Source: Leptospira sp. WS39.C2 (lineage in GTDB: Bacteria > Spirochaetota > Leptospiria > Leptospirales > Leptospiraceae). From it: a DNA stretch of 64,000 bases. A program made the translations under genes and the position numbers. Positions 7,441-16,043 of this stretch are shown piece after piece. The notes under the pieces were generated by a model. It did not search any database. It was not told the DNA's origin and saw only the letters and a list, made by a program, of their open reading frames with translations. How positions within the stretch are numbered: the first letter of the stretch is position 1; every line of letters begins with the position of its first letter. The stretch is from positions 1,885,001 to 1,949,000 of the forward strand of contig NZ_CP162142.1 of assembly GCF_040833965.1 (NCBI RefSeq). Reading direction: 5' to 3'.

Positions 7441-8588
7441 AATCAAAGGACATCTTAAGTCGTGTATTTGAAATTACAAGAGACCCAAGAGATGGTCTTT
7501 TATTCTTAAAGGAATTCCAGTCCCTTTCTCCTGAATCGTTTGCCATCCTTTACGCTGATTCGGAAACTATATTTGAAAGTTCTGAGGCTTTATTTTCTGA
7601 CTTAAAACTCCTCTACCAATTGGATTTATATCCTTTTGTTGTATTAGAGGAAGATAGTTTCCAATACCTAAAAGTTTTTTTCCCACTCGAACAATTAAAC
7701 CCAAATCCATCGGATGAAAAATCACTCGGGTTTTCTTACGAAATCATAAACCGTGAAAAACCTCTTCGTGAATCGGTTAAAGCTTCCATTCAAAGAAAAA
7801 AAATACCCATCCTCTTATGGAATGATGAAACAGAAAAACTTGAATCAGTCCTTGATCGTTGTCGAGCCGTACTTGAATCAACAAAAATCATTTTTGTTTC
7901 GATTGATGGACCGCTAAAAGATCCGGTGTCTAGTAAAGTAAAATCTATTATACAAATGGACAACAACGTTCCACTTCCTAATGGACTTTCCATGTCGGAA
8001 AACCAAAAAGAATTTTTACAACTATCGGAAGTTTTATTATCAAAAATTGAGGATCCTAAATTTAGTATTGTCCTTACTTCACCTTTCACACTCTTAACAG
8101 AACTATTTACTGTTAAAGGAAGTGGAACCTTAGTTAAAAGAAAAAATCAAATCCATAAATACGAAACACCTGATGGAGTGGATATGAAAAGACTCTTTTT
8201 TCTGATTGAGGAATCTTTTGGAAAAAAACTAAGACCTGAATTTTTCCAAACTAAGTATGATGTATTATTTTTAGAAGAATCTTACCGTGCCTGTGCCTGG
8301 ATGCAGAAAACAGAATTTGGTTACTTACTTTCAAAATTTGCTGTCAATGGTGTGGCAAGAGGTGCGGGAGTGGGACGTGATATTTGGGACCAAATTTTAG
8401 AAAATTGTAGTCCACTTTTTTGGCGGAGTAAACCAGACAATACCATCAACAAATGGTATATGTCAATTGCACAAGGGATTGAAAAAGATGAGTCGTGGTA
8501 TTATTATTGGCTAGGAGTAGAACGTTCGATGATTCCAGGGATCATCCAATTATTAAAATCACAACCAGAAGATTTTTTAAGTAAGTAA
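7437..8588 (+). CDS. N-acetylglutamate synthase-like protein (degenerate kinase domain plus NAT/DUF619 domain)
   Basis: Two-domain protein of 383 aa. The C-terminal part (about 240-383) matches the NAT domain of bifunctional NAGS/kinase enzymes such as the Xanthomonas type: YLLSKFAVNGVARGAGVGRDIW (acetyl-CoA pyrophosphate loop region), then LFWRSKPDNTINKWY and WYYYWLGVE. The N-terminal part would correspond to the amino-acid-kinase fold but shows no convincing kinase glycine motifs, so it is probably a regulatory or structural domain. Likely role: acetyl-CoA plus glutamate to N-acetylglutamate, the first step of arginine synthesis. The start overlaps the methyltransferase stop by 4 nt. The NAT assignment is from remembered motif patterns and is fairly secure; the physiological role is inferred. 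Confidence 0.7.
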   Translation: MKSKDILSRVFEITRDPRDGLLFLKEFQSLSPESFAILYADSETIFESSEALFSDLKLLYQLDLYPFVVLEEDSFQYLKVFFPLEQLNPNPSDEKSLGFSYEIINREKPLRESVKASIQRKKIPILLWNDETEKLESVLDRCRAVLESTKIIFVSIDGPLKDPVSSKVKSIIQMDNNVPLPNGLSMSENQKEFLQLSEVLLSKIEDPKFSIVLTSPFTLLTELFTVKGSGTLVKRKNQIHKYETPDGVDMKRLFFLIEESFGKKLRPEFFQTKYDVLFLEESYRACAWMQKTEFGYLLSKFAVNGVARGAGVGRDIWDQILENCSPLFWRSKPDNTINKWYMSIAQGIEKDESWYYYWLGVERSMIPGIIQLLKSQPEDFLSK

Positions 8589-8610
8589 GTTTGAATGGAG
8601 TGCTAAAAAG

Positions 8611-8949
8611 TTGATTTTAATCTATGATGGCCAATGTCCATTTTGTACAAAACTTGCATCTGGTTTGCAAAAACGATCCTTACAACCAATCGAAATAATA
8701 TCCTATCACTATCTAACAGAAGAGAATTTACAAAATATCCATTCCCAGTTGACGAAAACAAAATGTGAAGGTGATGTCCAATTCATCCAAAATGGAATTC
8801 GTTATCCCGGTTTTTTCGGTGTACGAGCCCTACTTTGGAATGTAAAATTTTACAGATATTTTGTTTGGTTACTCTACTTGCCTCTTGTTCCTTTTTTGGG
8901 AATGTTGGCATTTGTATTTCTTAAAAAAATCAGGTACTCATTTGACTAA
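8611..8949 (+). CDS. DCC family (DUF393) thiol-disulfide oxidoreductase-like protein
   Basis: Small protein of 112 aa with the family signature YDGQCPFC at residues 5-12: Asp6 and the CxxC pair Cys9/Cys12 on a thioredoxin-like start. The hydrophobic stretch near residues 85-107 probably anchors or packs it at the membrane. It starts at TTG 8611, 22 nt after the previous stop, with the signature directly after the start, which supports the choice. The 3' end overlaps the converging oxidase gene by 20 bp. The cellular substrate of DCC proteins is unknown. Confidence 0.8.
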   Translation: MILIYDGQCPFCTKLASGLQKRSLQPIEIISYHYLTEENLQNIHSQLTKTKCEGDVQFIQNGIRYPGFFGVRALLWNVKFYRYFVWLLYLPLVPFLGMLAFVFLKKIRYSFD

Positions 8950-9613
8950 GATTAGTTAAATCAATTCGAGATAAACCCAAATAAAAATCCAACCTTGCCT
9001 CTAAGGCCAAACGATTCCCTTCCCTCACTTCTTCTTTTGAGATCTCCGTCAAACACACTTCTTCGATCAAGTCAAACATTCGTTTGCTATGACCTTCATC
9101 CGCATCCAAATTCACCTGAAAAAATTTCCCTTCCGGTAAACCTAAATCAATTTTCAATTTTTGGTAAGACTCTGCAATTTGTGAGTATTCTAACTTCAAA
9201 AGATACTCGTTAGCAGGACCGAGGGCACCTAATCCATAAAAAAATCCTAAATCAATCACCGATTTCATTTTCTCTAAATAGGTTTTGGTTTCAGGTAGAA
9301 TTTGGTGAGAATTAAAATCGAATTTCAATTGAGTGAGAAAATCGGTAAGGATTGATACATGGGTATCGGAAATCTTTCCTTCGCCTAACTCTTCCCAAAT
9401 GTTTTCAACTAGGACTATTTTAGCCTTTTGGTTCCTAGTATTGGCAGCAACGAGTAAAAACCAGTCCACAAAACCTATGGAAACAAAATACTCTTGGCTT
9501 AGCCAAAGTATTAAATCATCAAAACTCATTTTTTCTTTTCTTTCCATTAACCATTTTGATCGTAGCACTGTATGGTTTTCTACATCTGATTTTAATCTAG
9601 AAATAAGGTTCAT
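8930..9613 (-). CDS. Heme-oxygenase-like di-metal oxidase (HDO, CADD/Haem_oxygenas_2 type)
   Basis: All-helical protein of 227 aa resembling the iron-containing heme-oxygenase-like oxidases (CADD, UndA, BesC). From ATG 9613, candidate metal ligands are Glu78 and His85 (E-x6-H in ELGEGKISDTH), Glu136 (ANEYLL), Asp172 and His175 (NLDADEGH). The spacing equals the CADD ligand set, except that the first His of H-x3-D-x2-H is Asn168. The enzyme may therefore bind one metal weakly, use an altered site, or be inactive. The start overlaps the upstream ligase stop in TAATG, with AAGGA nine bases before it. It is the last gene of a three-gene unit with a lysine 2,3-aminomutase-like enzyme and an ATP-grasp ligase, suggesting a shared amino-acid-derived product. 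Confidence 0.7.
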   Translation of the reverse strand: MNLISRLKSDVENHTVLRSKWLMERKEKMSFDDLILWLSQEYFVSIGFVDWFLLVAANTRNQKAKIVLVENIWEELGEGKISDTHVSILTDFLTQLKFDFNSHQILPETKTYLEKMKSVIDLGFFYGLGALGPANEYLLKLEYSQIAESYQKLKIDLGLPEGKFFQVNLDADEGHSKRMFDLIEEVCLTEISKEEVREGNRLALEARLDFYLGLSRIDLTNLSQMST

Positions 9614-10602
9614 TAACACTGGTCCTTTCCATATTGGAATCGTTTGTGGTTCTTATATTCTAAAAAACCCAATTCCAAACAAATTTGTAATAATTCTTTA
9701 TATGATTTCCCAAACTTTTCCCATAACATTGGTAAAGTGGAATAAATATGAGAAAAACCAGGTGTTGCGTTTGCTTCTAGAAAATATGGTTTTTCATTTT
9801 CTAATTTGAAATCGATTCTAAGATAACCGGAAACCTCTAATACTTCTGCAATCTTCAGAGAAACTTGAGTTAGTTCTTCATAAAGCGAAGGTGGGACAAA
9901 GAAATTGAGAGATTCCAAAAATTCCGACTTGGATTTGATCCCTTCATGGTATACACCACTTGGAGTCTCTACAAAAGCAACCGGTAACACTTGGTATTGA
10001 TTAAAATTCCCTATGACACCAACCGTAAGTTCTTTTCCAGTCAAATACGGTTCCACAAGTAACGGCGAATATTCTTCTAACAGATTAGGTACAATCTCAT
10101 TCCAATCATTTTTGTTATGTATTACATTCAAATCTGAAATACCCAAACTGGAACCTTCTCCGTTTGGTTTCACGAAAACGGGAAATGGAAAGTCTGGTAA
10201 ATCACTTTTATTGGTGATCAAAGTTGAATCGCTGATTGGGATTCCAAAGGAACGTAAATAAAGTTTGGTTTTATATTTATCTAATGTTAAAGTTTGAACA
10301 GAAGCAGCACTTCCGGTATGAGGGATACCGAGATATTCGCATAACGCTGGTATGTAAGCTTCCCTTGATGATGAAAAATACCCTTCAATCAAATTCCAGA
10401 CGATCCAATTTTCCCGATTTTTTTTGGGTATTCCTGAAAGCACAGAGGTGATTTCTTTTGCATCACTTAAAACTACTACATCATATCCTAAACTTTGAAT
10501 TGTTTTTTCCATATAAACAATGGTTTCTTCAGATTCCCATTCTTGGGAATGTTTAGGTTTGTTATGATCATAGACATCACAAGCGATTACAACTGTTTTC
10601 AT
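9613..10602 (-). CDS. ATP-grasp ligase of the D-Ala-D-Ala ligase family, probably not a true Ddl
   Basis: ATP-grasp ligase of 329 aa that activates a carboxylate as acyl phosphate and joins it to an amine. The C-terminal half follows Ddl closely: [28 protein letters not shown] (ATP-binding loop with Lys), [21 protein letters not shown] and the metal-binding [10 protein letters not shown]. The N-terminal substrate region lacks the usual Ddl signature with its catalytic Glu and Ser, so a different substrate pair is likely. The start at ATG 10602 overlaps the upstream stop (ATGA). Neighbours are an aminomutase-like enzyme and a heme-oxygenase-like oxidase rather than mur genes, which argues for a biosynthetic ligase making an amide or dipeptide. 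Confidence 0.75.
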   Translation of the reverse strand: MKTVVIACDVYDHNKPKHSQEWESEETIVYMEKTIQSLGYDVVVLSDAKEITSVLSGIPKKNRENWIVWNLIEGYFSSSREAYIPALCEYLGIPHTGSAASVQTLTLDKYKTKLYLRSFGIPISDSTLITNKSDLPDFPFPVFVKPNGEGSSLGISDLNVIHNKNDWNEIVPNLLEEYSPLLVEPYLTGKELTVGVIGNFNQYQVLPVAFVETPSGVYHEGIKSKSEFLESLNFFVPPSLYEELTQVSLKIAEVLEVSGYLRIDFKLENEKPYFLEANATPGFSHIYSTLPMLWEKFGKSYKELLQICLELGFLEYKNHKRFQYGKDQC

Positions 10603-11807
10603 TGGGATTGGAACCTCTCCCAATCTTCGTCCGATATCACGGGATAATAGGATTCTTTGTTTGAACCTAATGGTTCAAAGGAGAAATGTATTTTTTTTGT
10701 TACAGCAGAACGGAATGCATGTTGTCTTGATTTTGGATGATAACCCAAATACCAATTTGCACCAATCGTGATTTTACCTCCGCCACCAGGTAAATCATTT
10801 ACAAAATGTGGGATTCCCATTCCTCCAATTTTTCCACGCATATATTCCACAATTTCTATACCACGTGCGAGTGGTGTCCGAAACCCTCTCGAACCAGGAA
10901 TCAATTCTGGATCATATAAATAATAAGCTCTGACTCTCATTTCCAATAATTTTTTATGAAGCAAAAGCATTGTTTCTTCATCATCATTGATACCTTTTAG
11001 TAAAACAGCTTGATTTCCGACTGAAACTCCAACCTTTAACAATCGCAAGATGGCATCCTTCGCTTCTTTTGTGCATTCTTTAGGATGGTTGAATTGAGTA
11101 TGGCAAAAAATGGAAAGGTTATCATCATTGTAACGTTCTATGGTTTTACAAATTTCTTCTGTTATGCGAAAAGGCAGGGTCACGGGATTTCTTGTCCCTA
11201 ACCGACAAATTTTGACATGTGGAATTTGATTTAATTCATTGAGAATCCATTCTAATCGAGAATCAGATAAGTTCAGTGGATCTCCTCCACTCACAACCAC
11301 ATCTTCGACTTCCACGTGGTTTCGTATGTATTCCATAGCATTTTCTAAATCAGATTTATCCATCCTCTCGTTATTTGAGGAGACTTTCCTTCCTCGCATA
11401 CAATGGCGGCAGTACACACTACAAGAATGGTTTGAGAATAATAACACACGATTGGGATACATATGTGTAAGCCCACGAACAGGGCTTAACCTTTCCTCTT
11501 CCAAAGGATCAGGACTTTCCTCTTTTGAGAAAACTGTTTCCTCTTCAGTGGGAACAATCATCCTACGGATTGGGCAATTTGGATCAATTGGGTCTGATAA
11601 TGATAAATAATAAGGCGTTGTGGATACGAGGAGTCGGATTGTTTCTCTGATTCCTACACGTTCTGATTCAGTGAGTATAAAGTAGCGAGAAAGATCTTCA
11701 CCCTTCACACGATTTTGTAACTGTGAGGTGGGGTCTGTCCAATTTGTCTTGGAAAACAATTCTTCTCTGGCTCGAAGTACTTCTGATAAACTGTTTTGTA
11801 CGAGCAT
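10599..11807 (-). CDS. Lysine 2,3-aminomutase-like radical SAM/PLP enzyme
   Basis: KamA-family enzyme of 402 aa that uses a 4Fe-4S cluster, SAM and PLP to move an alpha-amino group to the beta carbon. The radical SAM cysteines are Cys129, Cys133 and Cys136 (CSVYCRHC). PLP would bind Lys345 in GGGGKI. Asp299 (YDPELIPG) and Asp338 (NDLPGGGG) line up with the two aspartates that hold the lysine side-chain amine in clostridial lysine 2,3-aminomutase, so L-lysine to beta-lysine is the favoured reaction. The long C-terminal tetramerisation segment of that enzyme is shortened. It is the first gene of a tight leftward unit with an ATP-grasp ligase and an HDO-type oxidase. An EF-P lysylation role (EpmB-like) is an alternative, but no EpmA gene is in the window. 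Confidence 0.8.
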   Translation of the reverse strand: MLVQNSLSEVLRAREELFSKTNWTDPTSQLQNRVKGEDLSRYFILTESERVGIRETIRLLVSTTPYYLSLSDPIDPNCPIRRMIVPTEEETVFSKEESPDPLEEERLSPVRGLTHMYPNRVLLFSNHSCSVYCRHCMRGRKVSSNNERMDKSDLENAMEYIRNHVEVEDVVVSGGDPLNLSDSRLEWILNELNQIPHVKICRLGTRNPVTLPFRITEEICKTIERYNDDNLSIFCHTQFNHPKECTKEAKDAILRLLKVGVSVGNQAVLLKGINDDEETMLLLHKKLLEMRVRAYYLYDPELIPGSRGFRTPLARGIEIVEYMRGKIGGMGIPHFVNDLPGGGGKITIGANWYLGYHPKSRQHAFRSAVTKKIHFSFEPLGSNKESYYPVISDEDWERFQSQ

Positions 11808-11834
11808 AAGATTTTATTCCTTACTTGCCAACAG

Positions 11835-11858
11835 ACCACCAAATTCTTTTCTGGTGGT
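11835..11858. promoter_or_regulatory. Hairpin/dyad ACCACCA-N10-TGGTGGT in a divergent promoter region
   Basis: Seven-base perfect arms sit between the divergent aminomutase-like and HAD genes. In the HAD transcript the right arm contains the GGTGG that would serve as ribosome site for ATG 11860, so folding would hide it. It could also be a DNA operator shared by both genes. There is no U-run, so it is not a terminator. Confidence 0.4.
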
Positions 11859-11859
11859 A

Positions 11860-12534
11860 ATGCAAGAAAACCGCTTGGGGGAAATCCGTATGGTCGCCTT
11901 CGATGTCGACGGGACCTTATTTTCCTCAGAATCCATAATCTTTAAGACGTATGTGCAGGCAATCGAAGAGTTTGCTAAAAAAACAGGAAAAATTACGTCT
12001 TTACCGACTCACGACCAAATCATCAGTGAAATCGGAAAACCTGTGCGGACAATTTTTGCTAACTTACTCCCGTCATTACCTGAACCGGAAAGGGACATGA
12101 TCTCTAGCCGAGTCTTAGATTTACTTTGTGATTCGATCCGAAGTGGTGGTGGAGATTTTTACGCAGGGGTTGGTTCCACGATCCACTACCTGAAAGAAAA
12201 AGGGTATACCATCACCTGTGCTTCCAATGGAAGAAAACCTTACATTGAAACCGTTCTCGATACGGCAGGTGTTTTGCAATACTTTGAACCCATCGTCGTG
12301 ATCAACCAAGACACCATCCATACCAAAGGGGAAATTCTTGCGGAATACGTACGCAAATACAATTTGGAACCAAATTCCATTGCGATGATCGGTGACCGGT
12401 TTAGTGATTGGGAAGCCGCAAGGCAAACTGGTTGTCCTTTTGGATTTTGTACCTATGGTCACGGTGAACCTGGAGAAATCCCAGACTTTGAATGGAAATT
12501 CGACGATTTACCTACCTTAAAAGAAATTTTTTAA
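11860..12534 (+). CDS. HAD superfamily hydrolase (phosphoglycolate phosphatase-like)
   Basis: Cytoplasmic phosphatase of 224 aa from ATG 11860, or 214 aa from ATG 11890, which has GGGGGAAA upstream and places Met directly before the catalytic block. HAD motifs in order are FDVDGTLF (nucleophile Asp and acid/base Asp), TCASNGRK (motif II Ser), a Lys in HTKGEI (motif III) and MIGDRFSDWEAA (motif IV Asp pair). The cap is helical, inserted after motif I, as in Gph and beta-phosphoglucomutase relatives. The substrate is not predictable. It diverges from the aminomutase operon; the intervening 52 bp hold a strong dyad. Confidence 0.85.
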   Translation: MQENRLGEIRMVAFDVDGTLFSSESIIFKTYVQAIEEFAKKTGKITSLPTHDQIISEIGKPVRTIFANLLPSLPEPERDMISSRVLDLLCDSIRSGGGDFYAGVGSTIHYLKEKGYTITCASNGRKPYIETVLDTAGVLQYFEPIVVINQDTIHTKGEILAEYVRKYNLEPNSIAMIGDRFSDWEAARQTGCPFGFCTYGHGEPGEIPDFEWKFDDLPTLKEIF

Positions 12535-12568
12535 ATTCGAAATTCTCTCCGAATCCGACATAGATAGT

Positions 12569-13384
12569 GTGGCGGTACTTCCTCAAATCCAAGAAGACAA
12601 ATGGAAATCCTTACGTTATTTCCTAGGTGGGATTTTCTTTGTACTTGTCCTCATTGAAAAATCAATGGGATTTGACCCAAAAACATCGGGCAATTTTTTC
12701 CCGAAACAAGGGTTTCGCAATATTGGGAAATTGACCGAAAAACCAAAATTTGCAGAACCTAGTGATCCATTCCAAAGTGAAACTTTCGAAGACGATCTCA
12801 ACTGGGAAGAGGAAGTTTTTAATCATAGTTATCCGACAAATACGCAAAAAAAACAACAACCTAAAATCATAGACGATACAATCCCAGAGATCACACTCCC
12901 AGAAGACAGGTTTCCTGGAGCTGGCAAACGGATCAGTGTTGAACCAAGTTACCTCCCCATTTATTTTTTAAAATTCTATGGAACAGGGAAAAATAGCCAA
13001 TCTCAACTTGTAAAACTCACTCGTGAATTTCCAGGTGGTGATCCAATTGTTTTCCTTTTCCAGGAACTCACCAAAGGCCCAAATTCAGAGGAAAAGACAA
13101 AAGGTGTTTTAACAGCCCTTACAAAAAAAATCCGAATGGAACCGAACTATCGCCTGGAGAATGGAGTTTTGCATATTTCTATCTCGGAAGATATCAATTA
13201 TGGCGGGAGTATGGAGATCTTAAGAGATAGATTGGACCAAATTACCTTTACTTATGTTGGCAATTTTGGAATCCAAGGAGTTGTACTATATACAAATGGG
13301 GAAAGGATCCGTAACCTTGGGAGTGACGGATTATCATTACCAGATGTTCTTGCTAAGTCCCAAAGAAAAGTGATTTTATTCTAA
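12569..13384 (+). CDS. Membrane-anchored GerMN domain protein
   Basis: Protein of 271 aa with one N-terminal membrane segment (about residues 16-32), a low-complexity linker and a GerMN-like domain at about 125-250: FLFQELTKGP, the NGVLHISIS strand and the TFTYVGNFGIQGVVLYTNGE end block. GerMN domains occur in sporulation and germination proteins and in envelope lipoproteins of non-sporulating bacteria, and are thought to bind other envelope proteins. The start is GTG 12569, 34 nt after the HAD gene stop; no better start precedes the membrane segment. Function in Leptospira is unknown. Confidence 0.65.
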   Translation: MAVLPQIQEDKWKSLRYFLGGIFFVLVLIEKSMGFDPKTSGNFFPKQGFRNIGKLTEKPKFAEPSDPFQSETFEDDLNWEEEVFNHSYPTNTQKKQQPKIIDDTIPEITLPEDRFPGAGKRISVEPSYLPIYFLKFYGTGKNSQSQLVKLTREFPGGDPIVFLFQELTKGPNSEEKTKGVLTALTKKIRMEPNYRLENGVLHISISEDINYGGSMEILRDRLDQITFTYVGNFGIQGVVLYTNGERIRNLGSDGLSLPDVLAKSQRKVILF

Positions 13385-13441
13385 TCAACTAAATGGTTTA
13401 CAACCAAACCACAAATCTTATTCTAAAGACTGGTTTTCACC

Positions 13442-14635
13442 ATGCGTAGGTACACATTCAAACGATACCAATTTGTTTTGCGTAAACTTTTCCTACGCGC
13501 ATACCACCCTCTTTTCATTACCAATAATTTAGATGATATTGCCTCCTCCTTACAAATTTTTAGTGTCATGACTGCAGTGACTTCTATCATCTCGTTACTG
13601 TTTGTTGACTCACTAGTAAGGACTAAGGAAGCAAGTTTTTGGATTGCATTTTTCCGAATTTCATCTTTAGCCATTTGTTTTATGGTTTATTTGTTAGCAA
13701 AACGAGGGATCAAACGTTTCAAACGAAATATCTTAAATATCACAAGCCTTGTGCTCATCGGACTTGTCACGTTGTACATTCCAATGATGGTTTTTGATAA
13801 CCCAAACCATGCCTATTATCTGTTTGGTTCTGCTATTACGATCGCAGGAGCCTCCATCTTACTTTGGTTAGAACCAATTCGAATTTGTATCCTTTCGTTA
13901 ATTTACATATCCATTTTCATTCCACTTCATTTGAATTTTTCGAGGATCCAAGGATTTGATCGGTATTTTTTCTACCAAGATGTGCTCATTGTTTCGTTTT
14001 TATTAGCCTTCGGAATTGTTGCAAACTTTCTCATCAATTACTGGCGTTTCGAAGAATACCGAGTTAAAGAAAAACTCCACATCACAGTCGGAAAACTCCT
14101 TCGCATCAATCAAAAAATTGAAGATTTATCTCGTGTAGATTCTATGACTGAACTCTTTAACCGCCGGCATCTATTGGAACAATTTGATTTGTATAAAAAA
14201 AGATCCCATAGGGAGGGATTTGTAATAGGACTTGTCATTTTAGATTTAGATAAATTAAAAACCATTAACGATCGTTATGGGCACAAACAAGGTGATCTTG
14301 CCATCCAAGCTTTTGCCAAAACTTTAAAATCAAGGACAAGGATTACAGACATTGCCGCAAGGATTGGTGGGGATGAATTTTGCCTTCTTGTATCTCCCAT
14401 TGACAAAGAAGGCCTTCATACACTCTCTGAATCCATTCGCGAGAAAATGGAAGAATTACAAATTCCAATTTACAATGACCCAGACCAATCCTTAACCCTC
14501 ACCGTTTCCATTGGAGGGACTTTATTCCACCCTGAAGACGACCCAAGTTTTGATGAACTCTATCATAAAATTGACACAGCTCTCTACACCTCAAAAAACG
14601 AGGGAAGAAACCGGATCACTTTATTAGAAATGTAA
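13442..14635 (+). CDS. Membrane-bound diguanylate cyclase (GGDEF)
   Basis: Makes cyclic di-GMP from two GTP. The 397-aa protein has about six hydrophobic segments between residues 35 and 200, a short coiled region, and a GGDEF domain from about 230 to 397. The active-site motif GGDEF is intact near residues 309-313, and an inhibitory I-site RxxD (RITD) lies exactly five residues before it, so product inhibition is expected. The substrate-binding DKLKTINDRYGHKQGD block is also normal. There is no EAL domain. The ligand of the membrane part is unknown. Confidence 0.92.
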   Translation: MRRYTFKRYQFVLRKLFLRAYHPLFITNNLDDIASSLQIFSVMTAVTSIISLLFVDSLVRTKEASFWIAFFRISSLAICFMVYLLAKRGIKRFKRNILNITSLVLIGLVTLYIPMMVFDNPNHAYYLFGSAITIAGASILLWLEPIRICILSLIYISIFIPLHLNFSRIQGFDRYFFYQDVLIVSFLLAFGIVANFLINYWRFEEYRVKEKLHITVGKLLRINQKIEDLSRVDSMTELFNRRHLLEQFDLYKKRSHREGFVIGLVILDLDKLKTINDRYGHKQGDLAIQAFAKTLKSRTRITDIAARIGGDEFCLLVSPIDKEGLHTLSESIREKMEELQIPIYNDPDQSLTLTVSIGGTLFHPEDDPSFDELYHKIDTALYTSKNEGRNRITLLEM

Positions 14636-14678
14636 AAAAAAGATCGACGGAACTTTCTCGGCAAACTAGATTGGTAAA

Positions 14679-14693
14679 TGAGACTGATTCTCA
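14679..14693. promoter_or_regulatory. Fur-like box TGAGACTGATTCTCA
   Basis: This 15-mer matches the 7-1-7 Fur-type consensus TGATAATnATTATCA at 11 of 14 defined positions by eye and is a near-perfect palindrome with one mismatched pair. It lies in the 182-bp gap between two converging genes, where no protein gene promoter is expected. It sits between a possible -35 (TTGGTA, 14671-14676) and a possible -10 (TTTATG, 14695-14700). Fur or PerR binding is inferred only. Confidence 0.4.
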
Positions 14694-14699
14694 GTTTAT

Positions 14700-14762
14700 G
14701 TCCATTACGGATAAGGTGTAAAACTTGAAGGATGGGGTGAATTCCCCCATCTTTTTTTTTGT
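14700..14762 (+). ncRNA. Candidate short regulatory RNA ending in a terminator
   Basis: About 55-60 nt between the Fur-like box and the rho-independent terminator could be a free-standing iron-responsive small RNA. It is in the gap between converging genes and has no plausible coding content beyond a seven-codon frame lacking a ribosome site. Alternatively the stretch is just the 3' UTR of the diguanylate cyclase gene. Confidence 0.25.
14731..14762 (+). terminator. Rho-independent terminator
   Basis: The GC-rich stem GATGGGG (14731-14737) / CCCCATC (14745-14751), with a seven-base loop, is followed directly by about ten T. It terminates rightward transcription from the diguanylate cyclase gene and/or a small RNA. 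It is one of the clearest terminators in the window. Confidence 0.85.
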
Positions 14763-14817
14763 TCCAAAATTCTTAGTTTCTATTTCTCATTTGGATATAG
14801 AAACCCAAACTCCTCAT

Positions 14818-15921
14818 TCAAACTAATTCAAGTGGGGAATTCACAATTTCGTAATTGAGGTCACGCCTGATAGGACGAAATCCCCCTTCTTGTAAAAACT
14901 TCCTCGCTTCTTTTTCCGTTTTCAAACCAAACGATCGTAATACGTTTTCTTCGATCACAACTGACGAAATATCATCAGCACCGGAATACAATGCAAGTTG
15001 GCCCACCCCTTTACCAAGGACCATCACGGATGTTTCTATATGTTTGATATTATCAAGAAAGATTCGGCAGATTCCAAGAACCTTTAAATATTCATGAGTG
15101 GGAACAGGCCTTACTTTAAAACGTTTGGTTTGGGGTTGGAAAGTCCAAGGGATAAAGGATAAAAATCCACCAGTTCTATCCTGTAAATCACGCACTACTT
15201 GTAAGTGTTCAATGACTTCCTCTTCCGTTTCTTCGGAACCAAACACAATATTCGCAGAACCTCTCAGTCCCACTTCATGGCAGGTTTCCATTGCCCGTAC
15301 CCATTCCGAAACGGTTGCTTTTTTCGGAGAGATGATTTGGCGCATCCTTTCCGTCAAAATTTCGGCACCTGCACCTGGAACAGAATCAAGTCCTGCCTCC
15401 TTTAGAGTGAGTAAAACTTCTCTCAGTGGTTTTCCCGTGATGGTTTCTAGGTTTATCACTTCCACAGGAGAAAAAGCTCGGATGTGCATCTTCGGGTATT
15501 TTGCTTTAACTGCATGAATCACATCTAAATAATAAGAAAAAGGTAATTCAGGATACACCCCACCTTGTAAGAACATTTGGTCGGCACCTTCTTCCATGGC
15601 ATAGTCCATCTTTTGTAAGATGTCTTCCTTGGAGAGAACGTATCCTTTTCCATTTCCAATTTCATCCATAAAGGAACAAAAACTACACTCAACATTGCAA
15701 TAATTGGTGTAATTGACTACCCTGAACATAGTATAACTTGCTTCCGTATGTGGCCTTACTATTTCTCGGAGAAATCGTGCCACCATTTGGATTTTGAGGA
15801 AGTCTCCCTCCTGATAAAGGACAAGAGCTTCCTTTGGAGAGATTCGTTTGCCTTCCACAGCTTTCAGGAGGACGGCATCTGCAGGATCGTTCGGGTTCAG
15901 GGAAAAGGAGGTCAAATTCAT
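14818..15921 (-). CDS. mqnC: Dehypoxanthine futalosine cyclase (cyclic dehypoxanthinyl futalosine synthase)
   Basis: Radical SAM enzyme of the futalosine route to menaquinone, 367 aa from ATG 15921 (minus-strand ribosome site AGGTAGAG). The cluster-binding CNVECSFC lies in the family block [15 protein letters not shown]. MqnC-like features follow: [43 protein letters not shown] and FIPWTFQP. The similar enzyme MqnE has a different end block, so MqnC is preferred. An upstream in-frame ATG at 15987 would add 22 residues not typical of the family. Menaquinone is the respiratory quinone expected in Leptospira. It diverges from a membrane Fe-S oxidoreductase that probably reacts with that quinone pool. 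Confidence 0.85.
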   Translation of the reverse strand: MNLTSFSLNPNDPADAVLLKAVEGKRISPKEALVLYQEGDFLKIQMVARFLREIVRPHTEASYTMFRVVNYTNYCNVECSFCSFMDEIGNGKGYVLSKEDILQKMDYAMEEGADQMFLQGGVYPELPFSYYLDVIHAVKAKYPKMHIRAFSPVEVINLETITGKPLREVLLTLKEAGLDSVPGAGAEILTERMRQIISPKKATVSEWVRAMETCHEVGLRGSANIVFGSEETEEEVIEHLQVVRDLQDRTGGFLSFIPWTFQPQTKRFKVRPVPTHEYLKVLGICRIFLDNIKHIETSVMVLGKGVGQLALYSGADDISSVVIEENVLRSFGLKTEKEARKFLQEGGFRPIRRDLNYEIVNSPLELV

Positions 15922-16043
15922 ATCTCTACCTACTTGGACAGGAAATCTTCTGACATATCCCTGTAAAAACCGAATTTTCCTGGACATTCATTTTTCTATA
16001 GAAATCCTAGGAAATACCAAACACCTTAAGGGCATAAATATAA

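Noticed and set aside
9613..10602. Calling the ATP-grasp gene ddl (cell-wall D-Ala-D-Ala ligase)
   Set aside because: The N-terminal Ddl signature is missing and the neighbours are not cell-wall genes.
12121..12462. Minus-strand open frame opposite the HAD phosphatase
   Set aside because: Antisense to conserved HAD motifs and with no ribosome site or domain.
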